The translations under genes were made by a program, and so were the position numbers. 15,277 bases of DNA from DASYQV01 sp036005125. GTDB lineage: Bacteria > Acidobacteriota > Vicinamibacteria > Vicinamibacterales > UBA2999. Under the pieces are notes generated by a model, which did no database searches, was not told the origin of the DNA, and was given only the letters and a program-made list of their open reading frames with translations. The DNA lies in NCBI GenBank assembly GCA_036005125.1, contig DASYQV010000194.1, forward strand, positions 1 through 15,277, given 5' to 3'. Of the stretch, positions 1 through 6,890 are shown piece by piece (the first letter of the stretch is position 1; each line of letters opens with the position of its first letter).

Positions 1-998
1 TCGACATCGAATTGCGGCACGACGATGAGCGGCGTCGCCCCGCACGCACGCGCCAGATTCACGGTGGCGCGGAGCACCTCGCGTGTCACCGTGATGCCGC
101 TCTCGACGGTGTCGTCGGACCGGTACGGAACGAGCAGAGCGGCGAGCGAGGCCAGCTTTCCCTGCTGTTCCGCCGGAAGCCAGACGAGGCCCGGCCCGAG
201 GTGCGGCCGATCATCGTCCAGGTTCCGACCGAAGAGGGCCGTCATGAACAGCGAGACGACGGCCACCGGTCGGCGAAAGCGCGGCAGCTCCATCTTCAAC
301 CTCAGATACGCCTGGTCGCTGCCAAAGCCGTGCACGGCGAGGTTCGCGCTCTGAACCCCGAGCATCGATCCGACCTGCGCCGGCACGCTCTCTTCCCACG
401 TCAGCCCTTCGCCGAACATGACCGACTCACCCGTGAACAGGATCGTGGGCTGCTCGGGATCCACCGGCTCGTCGACGCGGCGGACACGATATCCGGCTGG
501 ATCGAACGAGTACTCGATCACGCGTCCGCCGATGGAGTTGTGCCCGGTGCGCGCCGGCACGAACGTCCAGCCGAGCAGCGGGTCGCGGCGCCGGCGCGGT
601 TCTTCGTCGCGCACGAGCCACTCCGCGGAGGGAGAGTGAACGCGGCGGAGCACCAGTTCGCCCGCGCCGAGCGCGAGGATCGCCGCGATCGCGCCGTGGA
701 GCACACGGTCCGGCGCTCGCGCCACGAAGTGTCCGACGCACGACCGCGCAACGAGCGCCAGCCACACGCCGCAAACAGCCAGCACGATGCGGACCGTCGA
801 TTCAATGAGCACGTACCATTGACGCGGCACGAACCACGACGGGAGGAAGTGTCTGTCGAGCCAGCGCTGACTGGCGGCGGCGCTGCAGACCACGAGCGCG
901 AGCCCGATCGACGCGACCGCGATTTCGGAAATCGTATGCGCCGAGGCTTCAGCCCGACGCGCTCGATCCCCCGAGACAAAACCAGGTTCAACACCCAC
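1..998 (-). CDS. SGNH/GDSL hydrolase-like protein with N-terminal membrane helices (partial, 3' end outside window)
   Basis: Reading the minus strand from a GTG at 998 gives 332 codons with no stop before the window edge. An in-frame TAG lies at 1007-1005, so the start can only be this GTG or the TTG at 1001. The N-terminal 115 residues hold about three hydrophobic segments (about 25-45, 63-85, 100-117). The second part reads as an SGNH-hydrolase fold. A strand (TILF) leads to GES with the candidate nucleophile Ser192, where the family usually has GDS. Block II glycines are at 224-226 (HGFGSDQ) and a block III GxN is Gly257/Asn259. The C-terminal Asp/His block lies beyond the window. Such proteins often remove or move acyl groups on glycans, and the neighbouring carbamoyltransferase operon fits glycan or lipid tailoring, but the substrate is unknown. 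Its start is only 16 bp from the divergent ferritin-like gene. Confidence 0.75.
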   Translation of the reverse strand, partial: MGVEPGFVSGDRARRAEASAHTISEIAVASIGLALVVCSAAASQRWLDRHFLPSWFVPRQWYVLIESTVRIVLAVCGVWLALVARSCVGHFVARAPDRVLHGAIAAILALGAGELVLRRVHSPSAEWLVRDEEPRRRRDPLLGWTFVPARTGHNSIGGRVIEYSFDPAGYRVRRVDEPVDPEQPTILFTGESVMFGEGLTWEESVPAQVGSMLGVQSANLAVHGFGSDQAYLRLKMELPRFRRPVAVVSLFMTALFGRNLDDDRPHLGPGLVWLPAEQQGKLASLAALLVPYRSDDTVESGITVTREVLRATVNLARACGATPLIVVPQFDV

Positions 999-1014
999 CA
1001 AAGCCTATGCTAAC

Positions 1015-1776
1015 GTGTTTCCCGGGATGGCCGTTGTCAGGGGGTCGCGCGTGGACCGGCTGCTGCGCCCGGTTCACCGGTGGGTGTGGGGCGATTTCGA
1101 TCGGCGTGTGCGCAAGCTGATCGCGTTCGCCGCGGTTGAAGGCGATGGCGGACGCGATATCCTGCGCGCTGCCGAAGTCACCTCGGACCCGCTCCTGCGC
1201 CGACTGTATCTGGAACACGCGATCGACGAGCTGCGCCACGCCGACCTGTTCCGCCAGCGCAGCGCCGCTCTCCTCCGGCTGCGACCGACTCGTTCCAGAG
1301 TCCTCTTCGACATGAGCCCGCTTCCCGGCGGCCACGGGCTCGACGACCTGTCCATCAAAGGAGAACCCGACCACGTTCTGCTTGCCTTTCTGCACGTCGC
1401 AGAGAAGGCCGCCGCCGGCCGGTTCGCCGTGTATCGCGATGTGGTGGGTGACGATCCGTCGACGCGTGCGATCTTCGAAGAGATCCTCCGCGATGAGGTG
1501 TTCCACATGAACTACACCTACGCGCAGCTCGCCCGCGTCCTGCCCGAGACTCACCGCCGGCAGGTGTGGCGCGCGCGCGCGAGCCGTTTGTGGAAGCGAT
1601 ACCTGCGCATCGTCGCGGCGGTGGCGAACCTGCTCGGCATTGCCGTCCTGACGATGATCTACTTCGTCGTGCTCGGGCCGTTTGCGTGGCTGGCCAAACG
1701 CGCCGAACGCCGCGAGCCGGTCGGGTGGACGCGAGTCGCACAAGAAGACCACAAGTCGCCGAGAAGCCTGTATTGA
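1015..1776 (+). CDS. Ferritin-like diiron protein with C-terminal membrane tail
   Basis: The protein is 253 aa from GTG 1015. ATG 1027 is an equally plausible start because no clear Shine-Dalgarno precedes either. The four-helix ferritin-like ligand set is complete: Glu42, then ExxH at 72-75 (ELRH), Glu130, then ExxH at 161-164 (EVFH). This is the pattern of a carboxylate-bridged diiron site. After the bundle comes a basic stretch and one hydrophobic segment at about 198-225, followed by a short polar tail containing GPFAWLAKR and VGW. The tail resembles those I recall from SxtJ-type membrane proteins of carbamoyltransferase clusters, but that comparison is from memory. The stop is 1 bp before the carbamoyltransferase ATG, so the two are probably co-translated. 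The chemistry could be oxidation, hydroxylation or iron handling; no substrate can be named. Diiron assignment is strong, function is open. Confidence 0.85.
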   Translation: MFPGMAVVRGSRVDRLLRPVHRWVWGDFDRRVRKLIAFAAVEGDGGRDILRAAEVTSDPLLRRLYLEHAIDELRHADLFRQRSAALLRLRPTRSRVLFDMSPLPGGHGLDDLSIKGEPDHVLLAFLHVAEKAAAGRFAVYRDVVGDDPSTRAIFEEILRDEVFHMNYTYAQLARVLPETHRRQVWRARASRLWKRYLRIVAAVANLLGIAVLTMIYFVVLGPFAWLAKRAERREPVGWTRVAQEDHKSPRSLY

Positions 1777-1777
1777 C

Positions 1778-3532
1778 ATGAAAATCCTCGGCATCTCCGC
1801 GCATTACCACGACTCGGCCGCCGCGCTCGTTGTCGATGGCGTGCCCGTCTGCGCCGTTCAGGAAGAGCGCCTGTCACGGCGGAAGAACGACGCGGCGTTT
1901 CCGCTTGGCGCCATCGAATGGTGTCTGGATCATGCGGGCCTCGATCCAGGCGACCTCGACGCGGTGGTCTTCTACGAGCGGAGCATGCTGAAGTTCGATC
2001 GCATCCTCACCTGTGCGCTGCGGACGTTTCCCCATTCCTGGCGGTCCTTTCCGCAGGCGATCAAGAACTCACTCGGCGAAAAGGTCTGGGTACGCGGCAT
2101 CATCTCCTCGTATCTCGGCGTGCCGCGGTCGAAGATCCTGTTCACCGGCCACCACCACTCGCACGCGGCTACGGCCTTCCTCACCGCTCCGACGCCGCGC
2201 GCGGCGATCCTGACCGCCGACGGCGTGGGCGAGTGGGCGACGCTCACCGTCGGTCACGGCGAGCGGAGGCCGGACGGCGGCACGACGATCAAGCTTCTTC
2301 GCGAAATCCGATTTCCGCATTCGCTCGGCATGTTGTATTCGACGTTTACCGCCTACCTGGGCTTCGCAGTAAACGAGGACGAATACAAGGTCATGGGACT
2401 GGCCGCTTACGGACGTCCAAACATGACCGAGCAGGTTCGCAAGTTGATCCGGCGCACGATGGATGGCGCGTTCGTCCTCGATCTCGATTACTTCAGATAC
2501 CACACGACGGCCACGCAATCGTATTCGCCGCGCTTCGTTCAGCTGTTCGGCCAGCCACGCAATTCGTACGAGCCGATCGACCTGGAGACGTCGGAAGGCC
2601 AGCGCTTCGCCGATTGCGCCGCCAGCGTGCAGCGGGTTCTCGAGGACACGCTCGTGGCCATGACCCGCGCGCTGCATCAGGAAACCGGCTTGCCGGATCT
2701 CTGCCTGGGCGGGGGCGTCGCGCTGAACGTCGTCGCCAACGCGCGAATCCTTGCCGAGTCGGGCTTCGAACGCGTGTTCGTCCCACCGGCGCCTGGCGAT
2801 TCGGGATGCGCGATCGGGGCGGCGCTCTATGCCGACCGCATTTACTTCGGCAATCCGAATCAGGACGTGCCCGATCATCCCTTCTGGGGCCCGCAGGTCG
2901 ATGCGAAGGAACTCGCGCAGGCGGCGCGCGAGGATGGCCAGTCGGTCGAAGAGCTCGATGACACGGCGCTCGTCGAGCGGATTGCGGACGAGCTCGCCGG
3001 CGGACGCATCGTCGGTTGGATGGATGGCGCCTCCGAGTTCGGACCGCGCGCCCTCGGCCATCGCAGCATCCTGGCCGCGCCGCACTCGGGCGAGATGCGC
3101 GACCGACTCAATCGCGACATCAAGTACCGCGAAGAGTTCCGGCCGTTCGCTCCGGTGACCCCAATCGAGGAGGCGGACCGGTATTTCGAGCTGCCGCCGG
3201 GTGGCGCGCGGCTGGCTCGCTTCATGTCGGGCGTCTTTCCCGTGCGGCAGGAATGGCGCGGCCGGCTGGCCGCTATCACGCACGTGGACGGTTCGGCCCG
3301 GGTCCAGGCGCTCGAGCGCGACATGGCGCCGCGGTTGTACGCGCTGCTCGAGGCATACGGGCGCCGGACGGGAATTCCGGTGCTGCTCAACACGTCGTTC
3401 AATGTGGCCGGCGAACCCATCGTCAACCGTGCCCTCGAGGGCTACTCGACCTTCCGGCGCTGCGGCATCGACACGCTCGTCGCGGGGCCGACCGTGGTCA
3501 CCAAGCGCGCCTCGTCATCCCAACGGGGCTAG
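1778..3532 (+). CDS. Carbamoyltransferase, NodU/CmcH (TobZ-like) family
   Basis: The protein is 584 aa from ATG 1778, directly after the TGA of the ferritin-like gene, and is a normal full length for the family. It starts with the typical MKILGISAHYHDSAA and carries the Kae1-like N-terminal domain: HHHSHA at 125-130 (metal site), DGVGEWAT at 148-155, and the nucleotide-binding GGGVALN at 311-317. The C-terminal domain has EFGPRALGHRS at 420-430, YREEFRPFAP at 450-459 and LLNTSFN at 536-542. Family members use carbamoyl phosphate and ATP, by way of carbamoyl-adenylate, to put a carbamoyl group on a hydroxyl of a sugar or natural product. The DUF5989 gene starts 12 bp downstream. No motif examined is missing. 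The acceptor cannot be read from sequence; a surface glycan or lipid is inferred from the neighbouring glycosyltransferase and SGNH gene. Confidence 0.96.
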   Translation: MKILGISAHYHDSAAALVVDGVPVCAVQEERLSRRKNDAAFPLGAIEWCLDHAGLDPGDLDAVVFYERSMLKFDRILTCALRTFPHSWRSFPQAIKNSLGEKVWVRGIISSYLGVPRSKILFTGHHHSHAATAFLTAPTPRAAILTADGVGEWATLTVGHGERRPDGGTTIKLLREIRFPHSLGMLYSTFTAYLGFAVNEDEYKVMGLAAYGRPNMTEQVRKLIRRTMDGAFVLDLDYFRYHTTATQSYSPRFVQLFGQPRNSYEPIDLETSEGQRFADCAASVQRVLEDTLVAMTRALHQETGLPDLCLGGGVALNVVANARILAESGFERVFVPPAPGDSGCAIGAALYADRIYFGNPNQDVPDHPFWGPQVDAKELAQAAREDGQSVEELDDTALVERIADELAGGRIVGWMDGASEFGPRALGHRSILAAPHSGEMRDRLNRDIKYREEFRPFAPVTPIEEADRYFELPPGGARLARFMSGVFPVRQEWRGRLAAITHVDGSARVQALERDMAPRLYALLEAYGRRTGIPVLLNTSFNVAGEPIVNRALEGYSTFRRCGIDTLVAGPTVVTKRASSSQRG

Positions 3533-3544
3533 GGAGGAGGTCGC

Positions 3545-3757
3545 ATGATCAAGAAACGTGGCCAGGTGCGTCGCCGGCTGATCGTGCTCGGGAGCGCTGG
3601 CGGATCGATCGCGGATCTCGTGCGCGGGTTGTGGCGCAGCGACTCCGGCAAGCGCTGGCTCGTACCGCTGGCTGTTTTTCTCTGTCTATTTGGCCTGGTG
3701 CTGATCCTGGCAGCGACCGTCGAGACACTCGCTCCGTTTATTTACGCGATCTTTTAA
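3545..3757 (+). CDS. DUF5989 family single-pass membrane protein
   Basis: This is a 70-aa protein with a strong ribosome binding site (AGGGAGGAGG at 3531-3540) before ATG 3545. The N-terminus is basic (Lys3, Lys4, Arg5, Arg9-11), followed by the ADLVRGLWRS segment at 23-32, a tryptophan at 38, one transmembrane helix at about 38-58, and the ending APFIYAIF at 63-70. This layout and the APFIY ending match DUF5989, a family I know as a companion of carbamoyltransferases, frequently together with an SxtJ-type protein. No SxtJ gene follows here; a methyltransferase does, 3 bp after the stop. A role in holding the carbamoyltransferase at the membrane is possible but unproven. Confidence 0.85.
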   Translation: MIKKRGQVRRRLIVLGSAGGSIADLVRGLWRSDSGKRWLVPLAVFLCLFGLVLILAATVETLAPFIYAIF

Positions 3758-3760
3758 AGG

Positions 3761-4717
3761 ATGGTCGATTTCCGGGAACTGCTGGCGTGTCCGGCGTGCG
3801 CGGGCACCCTCACGGCCGCCTGGTCGTGCCGCGGCTGCGGTGCTCGCTTCGAAGCGCCGGATGGCATTCCCAACCTGCGAGTTGCCGGCGAGGCACGCAC
3901 CGATGCCGTGCGCGACTTCTACGAGCGCGCGCCGTTCCCCGGTTACCCGCCGCGCGACAGCCTGCAGGCGCTTCATGCGCGTGCGGAGCGAAGTGTATTC
4001 GCTCGCCTGGTCCATCAAGCGATTGCCGGAGACGCGCGAATCGTCGAAGTCGGATGCGGAACCGGACAGATGTGCCTGTACCTTGCCCGCGCGGATCGCA
4101 TTGTCATCGGGGCGGACCTGACGCGCGCTGGGTTACTGCTCGCCGCCGAAGCGGCCGGACGCTATGGGCTCGACCGCGTGCAATTCGTGGAGACGGATCT
4201 GCAGCGCCCCGGTCTGAAGGCGGGTTCGTTCGACGTGGTCTACTCGTCGGGCGTCCTGCACCACACGCCGAATCCGCGCGCGGCGTTCGCCCGTCTGGCC
4301 GGGCTCGCGCGACCGGGCGGGTTCATCGTGCTCGGGGTCTACAACGCGTTTGCGCGCATCCCGTTGCGGCTGCGCCGTCTCGTTGCGCGCGTGTCGTGTT
4401 TCCGGCTGATTCCGTTCGATCCTGTGCTGCGAGATCGACAAAACGAACCCGCGCGGCGGGAGGCGTGGCTCCGGGATCAGTATCACCATCCCGAAGAGCA
4501 CCGTCACACGCTCGGCGAGGTGCAGGACTGGTTCGCCGACAATCACGTCGAATACCTGCGGACATATCCGAGCGCGGTACTCGACGAGGAACCGGACGAC
4601 CTGTTCTCGCGCGCACCCGACAACTGGCGGCCCGAGGGGTGGTTGGCGCAACTGGGGTGGATGCGCACGCTCGGACGCGAAGGCGGGCTGTTCTTCACCG
4701 TCGGCCGGCGCACATGA
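3761..4717 (+). CDS. Zinc-ribbon class I SAM-dependent methyltransferase
   Basis: The protein is 318 aa. The N-terminus is a Trm112-like zinc ribbon (Cys10, Cys13, Cys23, Cys26) ending in DGIPNLR. A linker with FYERAPFPGY follows at about 53-62. The Rossmann methyltransferase domain starts with motif I VEVGCGTGQ at 95-103, has an acidic Asp119 after strand 2, and DVVYSSGVLHHTPNP at 158-172, typical of the Methyltransf_11/UbiE-like group. The start is 3 bp after the DUF5989 stop, so it is the fourth gene of the operon. The final TGA overlaps the first unit of a heptamer repeat array. It probably methylates a small molecule, glycan or lipid intermediate; the target is not identifiable. A YcgJ/BioC-like role is possible but unsupported. 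Confidence 0.9.
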   Translation: MVDFRELLACPACAGTLTAAWSCRGCGARFEAPDGIPNLRVAGEARTDAVRDFYERAPFPGYPPRDSLQALHARAERSVFARLVHQAIAGDARIVEVGCGTGQMCLYLARADRIVIGADLTRAGLLLAAEAAGRYGLDRVQFVETDLQRPGLKAGSFDVVYSSGVLHHTPNPRAAFARLAGLARPGGFIVLGVYNAFARIPLRLRRLVARVSCFRLIPFDPVLRDRQNEPARREAWLRDQYHHPEEHRHTLGEVQDWFADNHVEYLRTYPSAVLDEEPDDLFSRAPDNWRPEGWLAQLGWMRTLGREGGLFFTVGRRT

Positions 4718-4806
4718 TTCTTGATTCTTGATTCTTGATTCACGATTCACGATTCACGATTTCCGGTTGGATCGGAAATCAAGAATCAAGAATCACGAAT
4801 CACGAA
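4716..4806. repeat. Phased heptamer repeat array with central hairpin
   Basis: Thirteen consecutive 7-bp units lie in perfect phase: GATTCTT x3, GATTCAC x3, GATTTCC, GGTTGGA, TCGGAAA, TCAAGAA x2, TCACGAA x2. The right half is a variant of the left in inverted orientation. The middle forms an 8-bp stem GATTTCCG (4758-4765)/CGGAAATC (4773-4780) with a 7-nt loop. The array fills the whole gap between the convergent methyltransferase and glycosyltransferase genes and overlaps both stop codons (4715-4717 and 4800-4802). It is AT-richer than everything around it. It may work as a bidirectional terminator or be a short tandem repeat family like the heptanucleotide repeats known in some cyanobacteria. 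Confidence 0.95.
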
Positions 4807-5993
4807 TGAACCACAGCGCCCCGCGCGAGGGCACTCGTAATCAGCTCGTATCTCCGCGCCGCCACCTTTTCCCACGTGTACTCCTGCGCGCGGGCACGTC
4901 CGGCCTCGCCGAGTGCGCGGCGCACGTCGGCGTCGTACGCCATCCGCCGCAGCGCAGCGATAAGGTCCTCCTCGGAGTGCGGATCAACCACCAGGCCTTC
5001 TTTCTCGTGCCTGACGACGGTTCCCGCGCCCATCGGAGACGTCACCAACGGAAGCCCGACGCCCATCGCCTCGTAGATCACGAGGGCGCTCCCTTCTTCG
5101 AGCGTCGGCAGGGCGACGATGTCCGCGGATCGGAAGAACGGCGCCGGGTCGGGGTTGAATGGCACGCAAATCACATCTGGGCGGTTGAGCAGGTGCGCGC
5201 AATGGGTCGCCACGCGAGGCGCGATATACCCCAGCAGAACCAGACGACCGTCGATGCCCGCGCGGCTCCACGCCCCGAGAAGGAGATGCGCGCCCTTGCG
5301 CTCGCAGACGGTTCCCACAAACAACACCGTGACCCCACTGATCTCCGGAAGCGCGCGCGTGTGTCCCCTGGTGAATCTCTCCGGATCCCAGCCGTACGAC
5401 GTTGACAGTATCTTGGTTCGCGGGGCACCTAACTCGAGCAGGGAGTCAGTGACTGCCGGGCTGGGGCTGAGGATGAAGTCTGTCGCCTCGACCTGCCTCA
5501 GCTGCAGATCCAGATCCGCCTGCAGATCCTGTGGGCTGACATCGTGCTCGACCGGCCACCCGGCGCGCCGATACGCGTCCTCGAGGATTCTGGTCACCGT
5601 GTGTCCCATGGAGTTGCTCAGCTCGAGCACGATTGCCGTGCCGCGCGCCTTGAGCGCCCTCAGCATCCGCATCGAGCAGCCGCCACGGTAGAACACGTGC
5701 GCCACGTCTCCCGGTCCGAGCCCGCGGATGTAATGAGCCTCGAGAATCCGGGTGATCCAGTCGTTCTCCGGCTGAATCCTGCGATTCGCGCGAATGGCGC
5801 GCGACACGGTCCGGAACATCCTGTCGGGCAACGCCGGGCGAACGAACATCGCCCTCGCCTGCGGCCCCCGTGTCAGGACCCAGAGCTCGGCCTCGAGATC
5901 GGTCCGTGAGAGGAACCGCGTCAGCGCAAACGGAGGATGGCTGCTCCAACTGTCGTTACAACGCCATGGCCAGATCGTCCGGAGCATCCGCAC
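4800..5993 (-). CDS. GT-B glycosyltransferase (GT4-like, group 1)
   Basis: The protein is 397 aa. A GTG start at 5993 is chosen because a GGAGGGGGA sequence sits about 5 nt upstream on the minus strand; ATG 5987 is the alternative. The C-terminal GT-B domain is clear: VLFVGTVCERKG at 223-234 (end of a strand plus the basic loop that binds the nucleotide-sugar phosphates), VALPTLEEG then the E-x7-E motif Glu300/Glu308 (EGSALVIYEAM), and GAGTVVRHEKEGLVVDP at 322-338. The N-terminal acceptor domain is less conserved, with HVFYRGGC at 99-106. It converges on the carbamoyltransferase operon, so it likely shares the same surface-polysaccharide or glycolipid theme, but is transcribed separately. Its last two codons and stop are formed by the heptamer repeat array. 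Donor and acceptor are unknown. Confidence 0.92.
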   Translation of the reverse strand: MRMLRTIWPWRCNDSWSSHPPFALTRFLSRTDLEAELWVLTRGPQARAMFVRPALPDRMFRTVSRAIRANRRIQPENDWITRILEAHYIRGLGPGDVAHVFYRGGCSMRMLRALKARGTAIVLELSNSMGHTVTRILEDAYRRAGWPVEHDVSPQDLQADLDLQLRQVEATDFILSPSPAVTDSLLELGAPRTKILSTSYGWDPERFTRGHTRALPEISGVTVLFVGTVCERKGAHLLLGAWSRAGIDGRLVLLGYIAPRVATHCAHLLNRPDVICVPFNPDPAPFFRSADIVALPTLEEGSALVIYEAMGVGLPLVTSPMGAGTVVRHEKEGLVVDPHSEEDLIAALRRMAYDADVRRALGEAGRARAQEYTWEKVAARRYELITSALARGAVVHS

Positions 5994-6229
5994 AGCTCCC
6001 CCTCCGCTTGATCAAAAACGCTGAGGAGGGCTCGAGCGTACACATCGACGGCGTCGTCTGGCCACGACTCACCACGTCGAGCTGCTGCGACGTTGATCCC
6101 GCTTCAGAGCGTGCGGCCTCGTCGGTCATGCGGTGTGTCGCGGTCGCTTCGCGCGACGCCGTGTATCATGAGGAAACGGAGCGGGCGAGATGCGGGGCTC
6201 ATCGAATCGACCACTCCCTCTCAATTGCC

Positions 6230-6538
6230 ATGGCTGAAGACAAACCGCTCAAGTCCGCTTACGAACTGGCAATGGAACGGCTGCGGAAACGCGACGAGGC
6301 CGCGGGTGTCGAGCATCGGCCGCTGACCGACAAGCAGAAAGCCGCCATTGCCGAGGTCCGGACCTTCTATGAGGCAAAGATTGCCGGACAGGCAGTCCTC
6401 AAACAATCGCGGCTGAGGAAGACGTTCGATCCGGGCGAGCATGACACCATCGAGGCGGAATTCCGCGCCGACCGCGAGCGGCTCGTCGCGGAGCGGGATG
6501 CGAAGATCGAGAAGATTCGCGGCGGCGAGCTCGATTGA
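6230..6538 (+). CDS. Small charged alpha-helical hypothetical protein
   Basis: The protein is 102 aa from ATG 6230 (CCATGG context, no obvious Shine-Dalgarno). The frame stays open for 360 nt upstream, but that part overlaps the glycosyltransferase start antisense and has no protein-like composition. The sequence is rich in Lys, Arg and Glu, with no membrane segment, cysteine or signal peptide. Two long helical stretches (about 35-65 and 72-97, the latter with a heptad-like pattern in EAEFRADRERLVAERDAKIEK) are joined by a TFDPGEHD turn. This looks like a helical hairpin or coiled coil in the cytoplasm. I do not recognise a domain with certainty. No operon partner is visible: the next feature is a gene remnant on the opposite strand. 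Confidence 0.7.
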   Translation: MAEDKPLKSAYELAMERLRKRDEAAGVEHRPLTDKQKAAIAEVRTFYEAKIAGQAVLKQSRLRKTFDPGEHDTIEAEFRADRERLVAERDAKIEKIRGGELD

Positions 6539-6558
6539 CCATTCTTCGGCTTGTCGGA

Positions 6559-6753
6559 TCAGAACTTGCCGTAGCCATGCGCGCCGCGCCGGTTGAACTC
6601 CGGATGAAACGCGAAGCTCTGGAAGCCGCGCTCGTTCCCCATCGACTGCACATTCACGCCCCACGTCGAGCCGTTGATGTCCAGATACAGTGTGACGGTC
6701 TTGCCGTCGTAGCTGACGCTGTAGAGCGGGCCCCGCATCGTGAGATTCCTCAC
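6559..6753 (-). pseudogene. Remnant of a PQQ-dependent sugar (GSDH-type) dehydrogenase
   Basis: The frame encodes 64 aa. The core MRGPLYSVSYDGKTVTLYLD and NERGFQSFAFHPEFNRRG is typical of the first beta-propeller blade of soluble PQQ glucose/sorbosone dehydrogenases. The family's following sequence (GYGKFYT and several hundred further residues) is missing: the reading stops with TGA right after GYGKF. Upstream, the frame closes at 6780-6778 with no signal peptide. Both ends are therefore lost, leaving about 10-15 percent of a normal gene. It sits between the 102-aa gene, whose end is 20 bp away, and a palindromic element. It could be annotated as a short hypothetical CDS, but a decayed fragment is the better reading. 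Confidence 0.65.
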
Positions 6754-6799
6754 CCTCTGTCCGTTTGAACGGCAGAGTCAAGGGACGAATCCGTTCGCG

Positions 6800-6858
6800 C
6801 ACGTAGGCCGGGTGTTCAGACCTGGCGCCGGGCCGCATCTAAAGATGCGGCCTGCGTG
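6800..6858. repeat. REP-like palindromic element, potential three-way junction
   Basis: An outer stem CACGTAGG (6800-6807)/CCTGCGTG (6851-6858), 8 bp with one G-T wobble, encloses two hairpins. Hairpin A is CCGGGT (6808-6813)/ACCTGG (6820-6825) with a 6-nt loop. Hairpin B is GGCCGCATCT (6831-6840)/AGATGCGGCC (6843-6852), a perfect 10-bp inverted repeat whose last two pairs compete with the outer stem. It lies about 30 bp upstream of the 85-aa gene. This arrangement resembles repetitive extragenic palindromes, but copy number cannot be judged from one window. A structured leader of the downstream gene is the alternative. Confidence 0.75.
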
Positions 6859-6890
6859 AGACCAACAGGGTAAACTGAGCGCAGGTAGTC

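Noticed and set aside
12..1013. Long plus-strand open frame of 333 codons
   Set aside because: It is antisense to the SGNH-like gene, is rich in Arg, His and Glu without any domain pattern, and the minus frame shows clear SGNH blocks and membrane helices.
1567..1582. GCGCGCGCGC run as a possible Z-DNA or repeat element
   Set aside because: It lies inside the ferritin-like coding frame encoding Arg/Ala codons and is expected at this GC content.
988..1794. Minus-strand open frame of 268 codons
   Set aside because: It is the antisense shadow of the ferritin-like gene, which has all four diiron ligand positions.
2069..3283. Minus-strand open frame of 404 codons
   Set aside because: It lies opposite the carbamoyltransferase, whose motifs are unambiguous; the frame has shadow-type composition caused by high GC.
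3016..4731. Plus-strand open frame of 571 codons
   Set aside because: It overlaps the carbamoyltransferase end, DUF5989 and the methyltransferase in another frame and is Arg/Ala rich with no motif.
4133..4750. Minus-strand frame starting MNRESRIKNQES
   Set aside because: The start lies in the heptamer array, which creates a repeated ESRIKN reading; the rest is a shadow of the methyltransferase.
6164..6169. TATCAT as a -10 element for the 102-aa gene
   Set aside because: No -35 hexamer at a usable distance and only moderate consensus match, so it was not listed as a feature.
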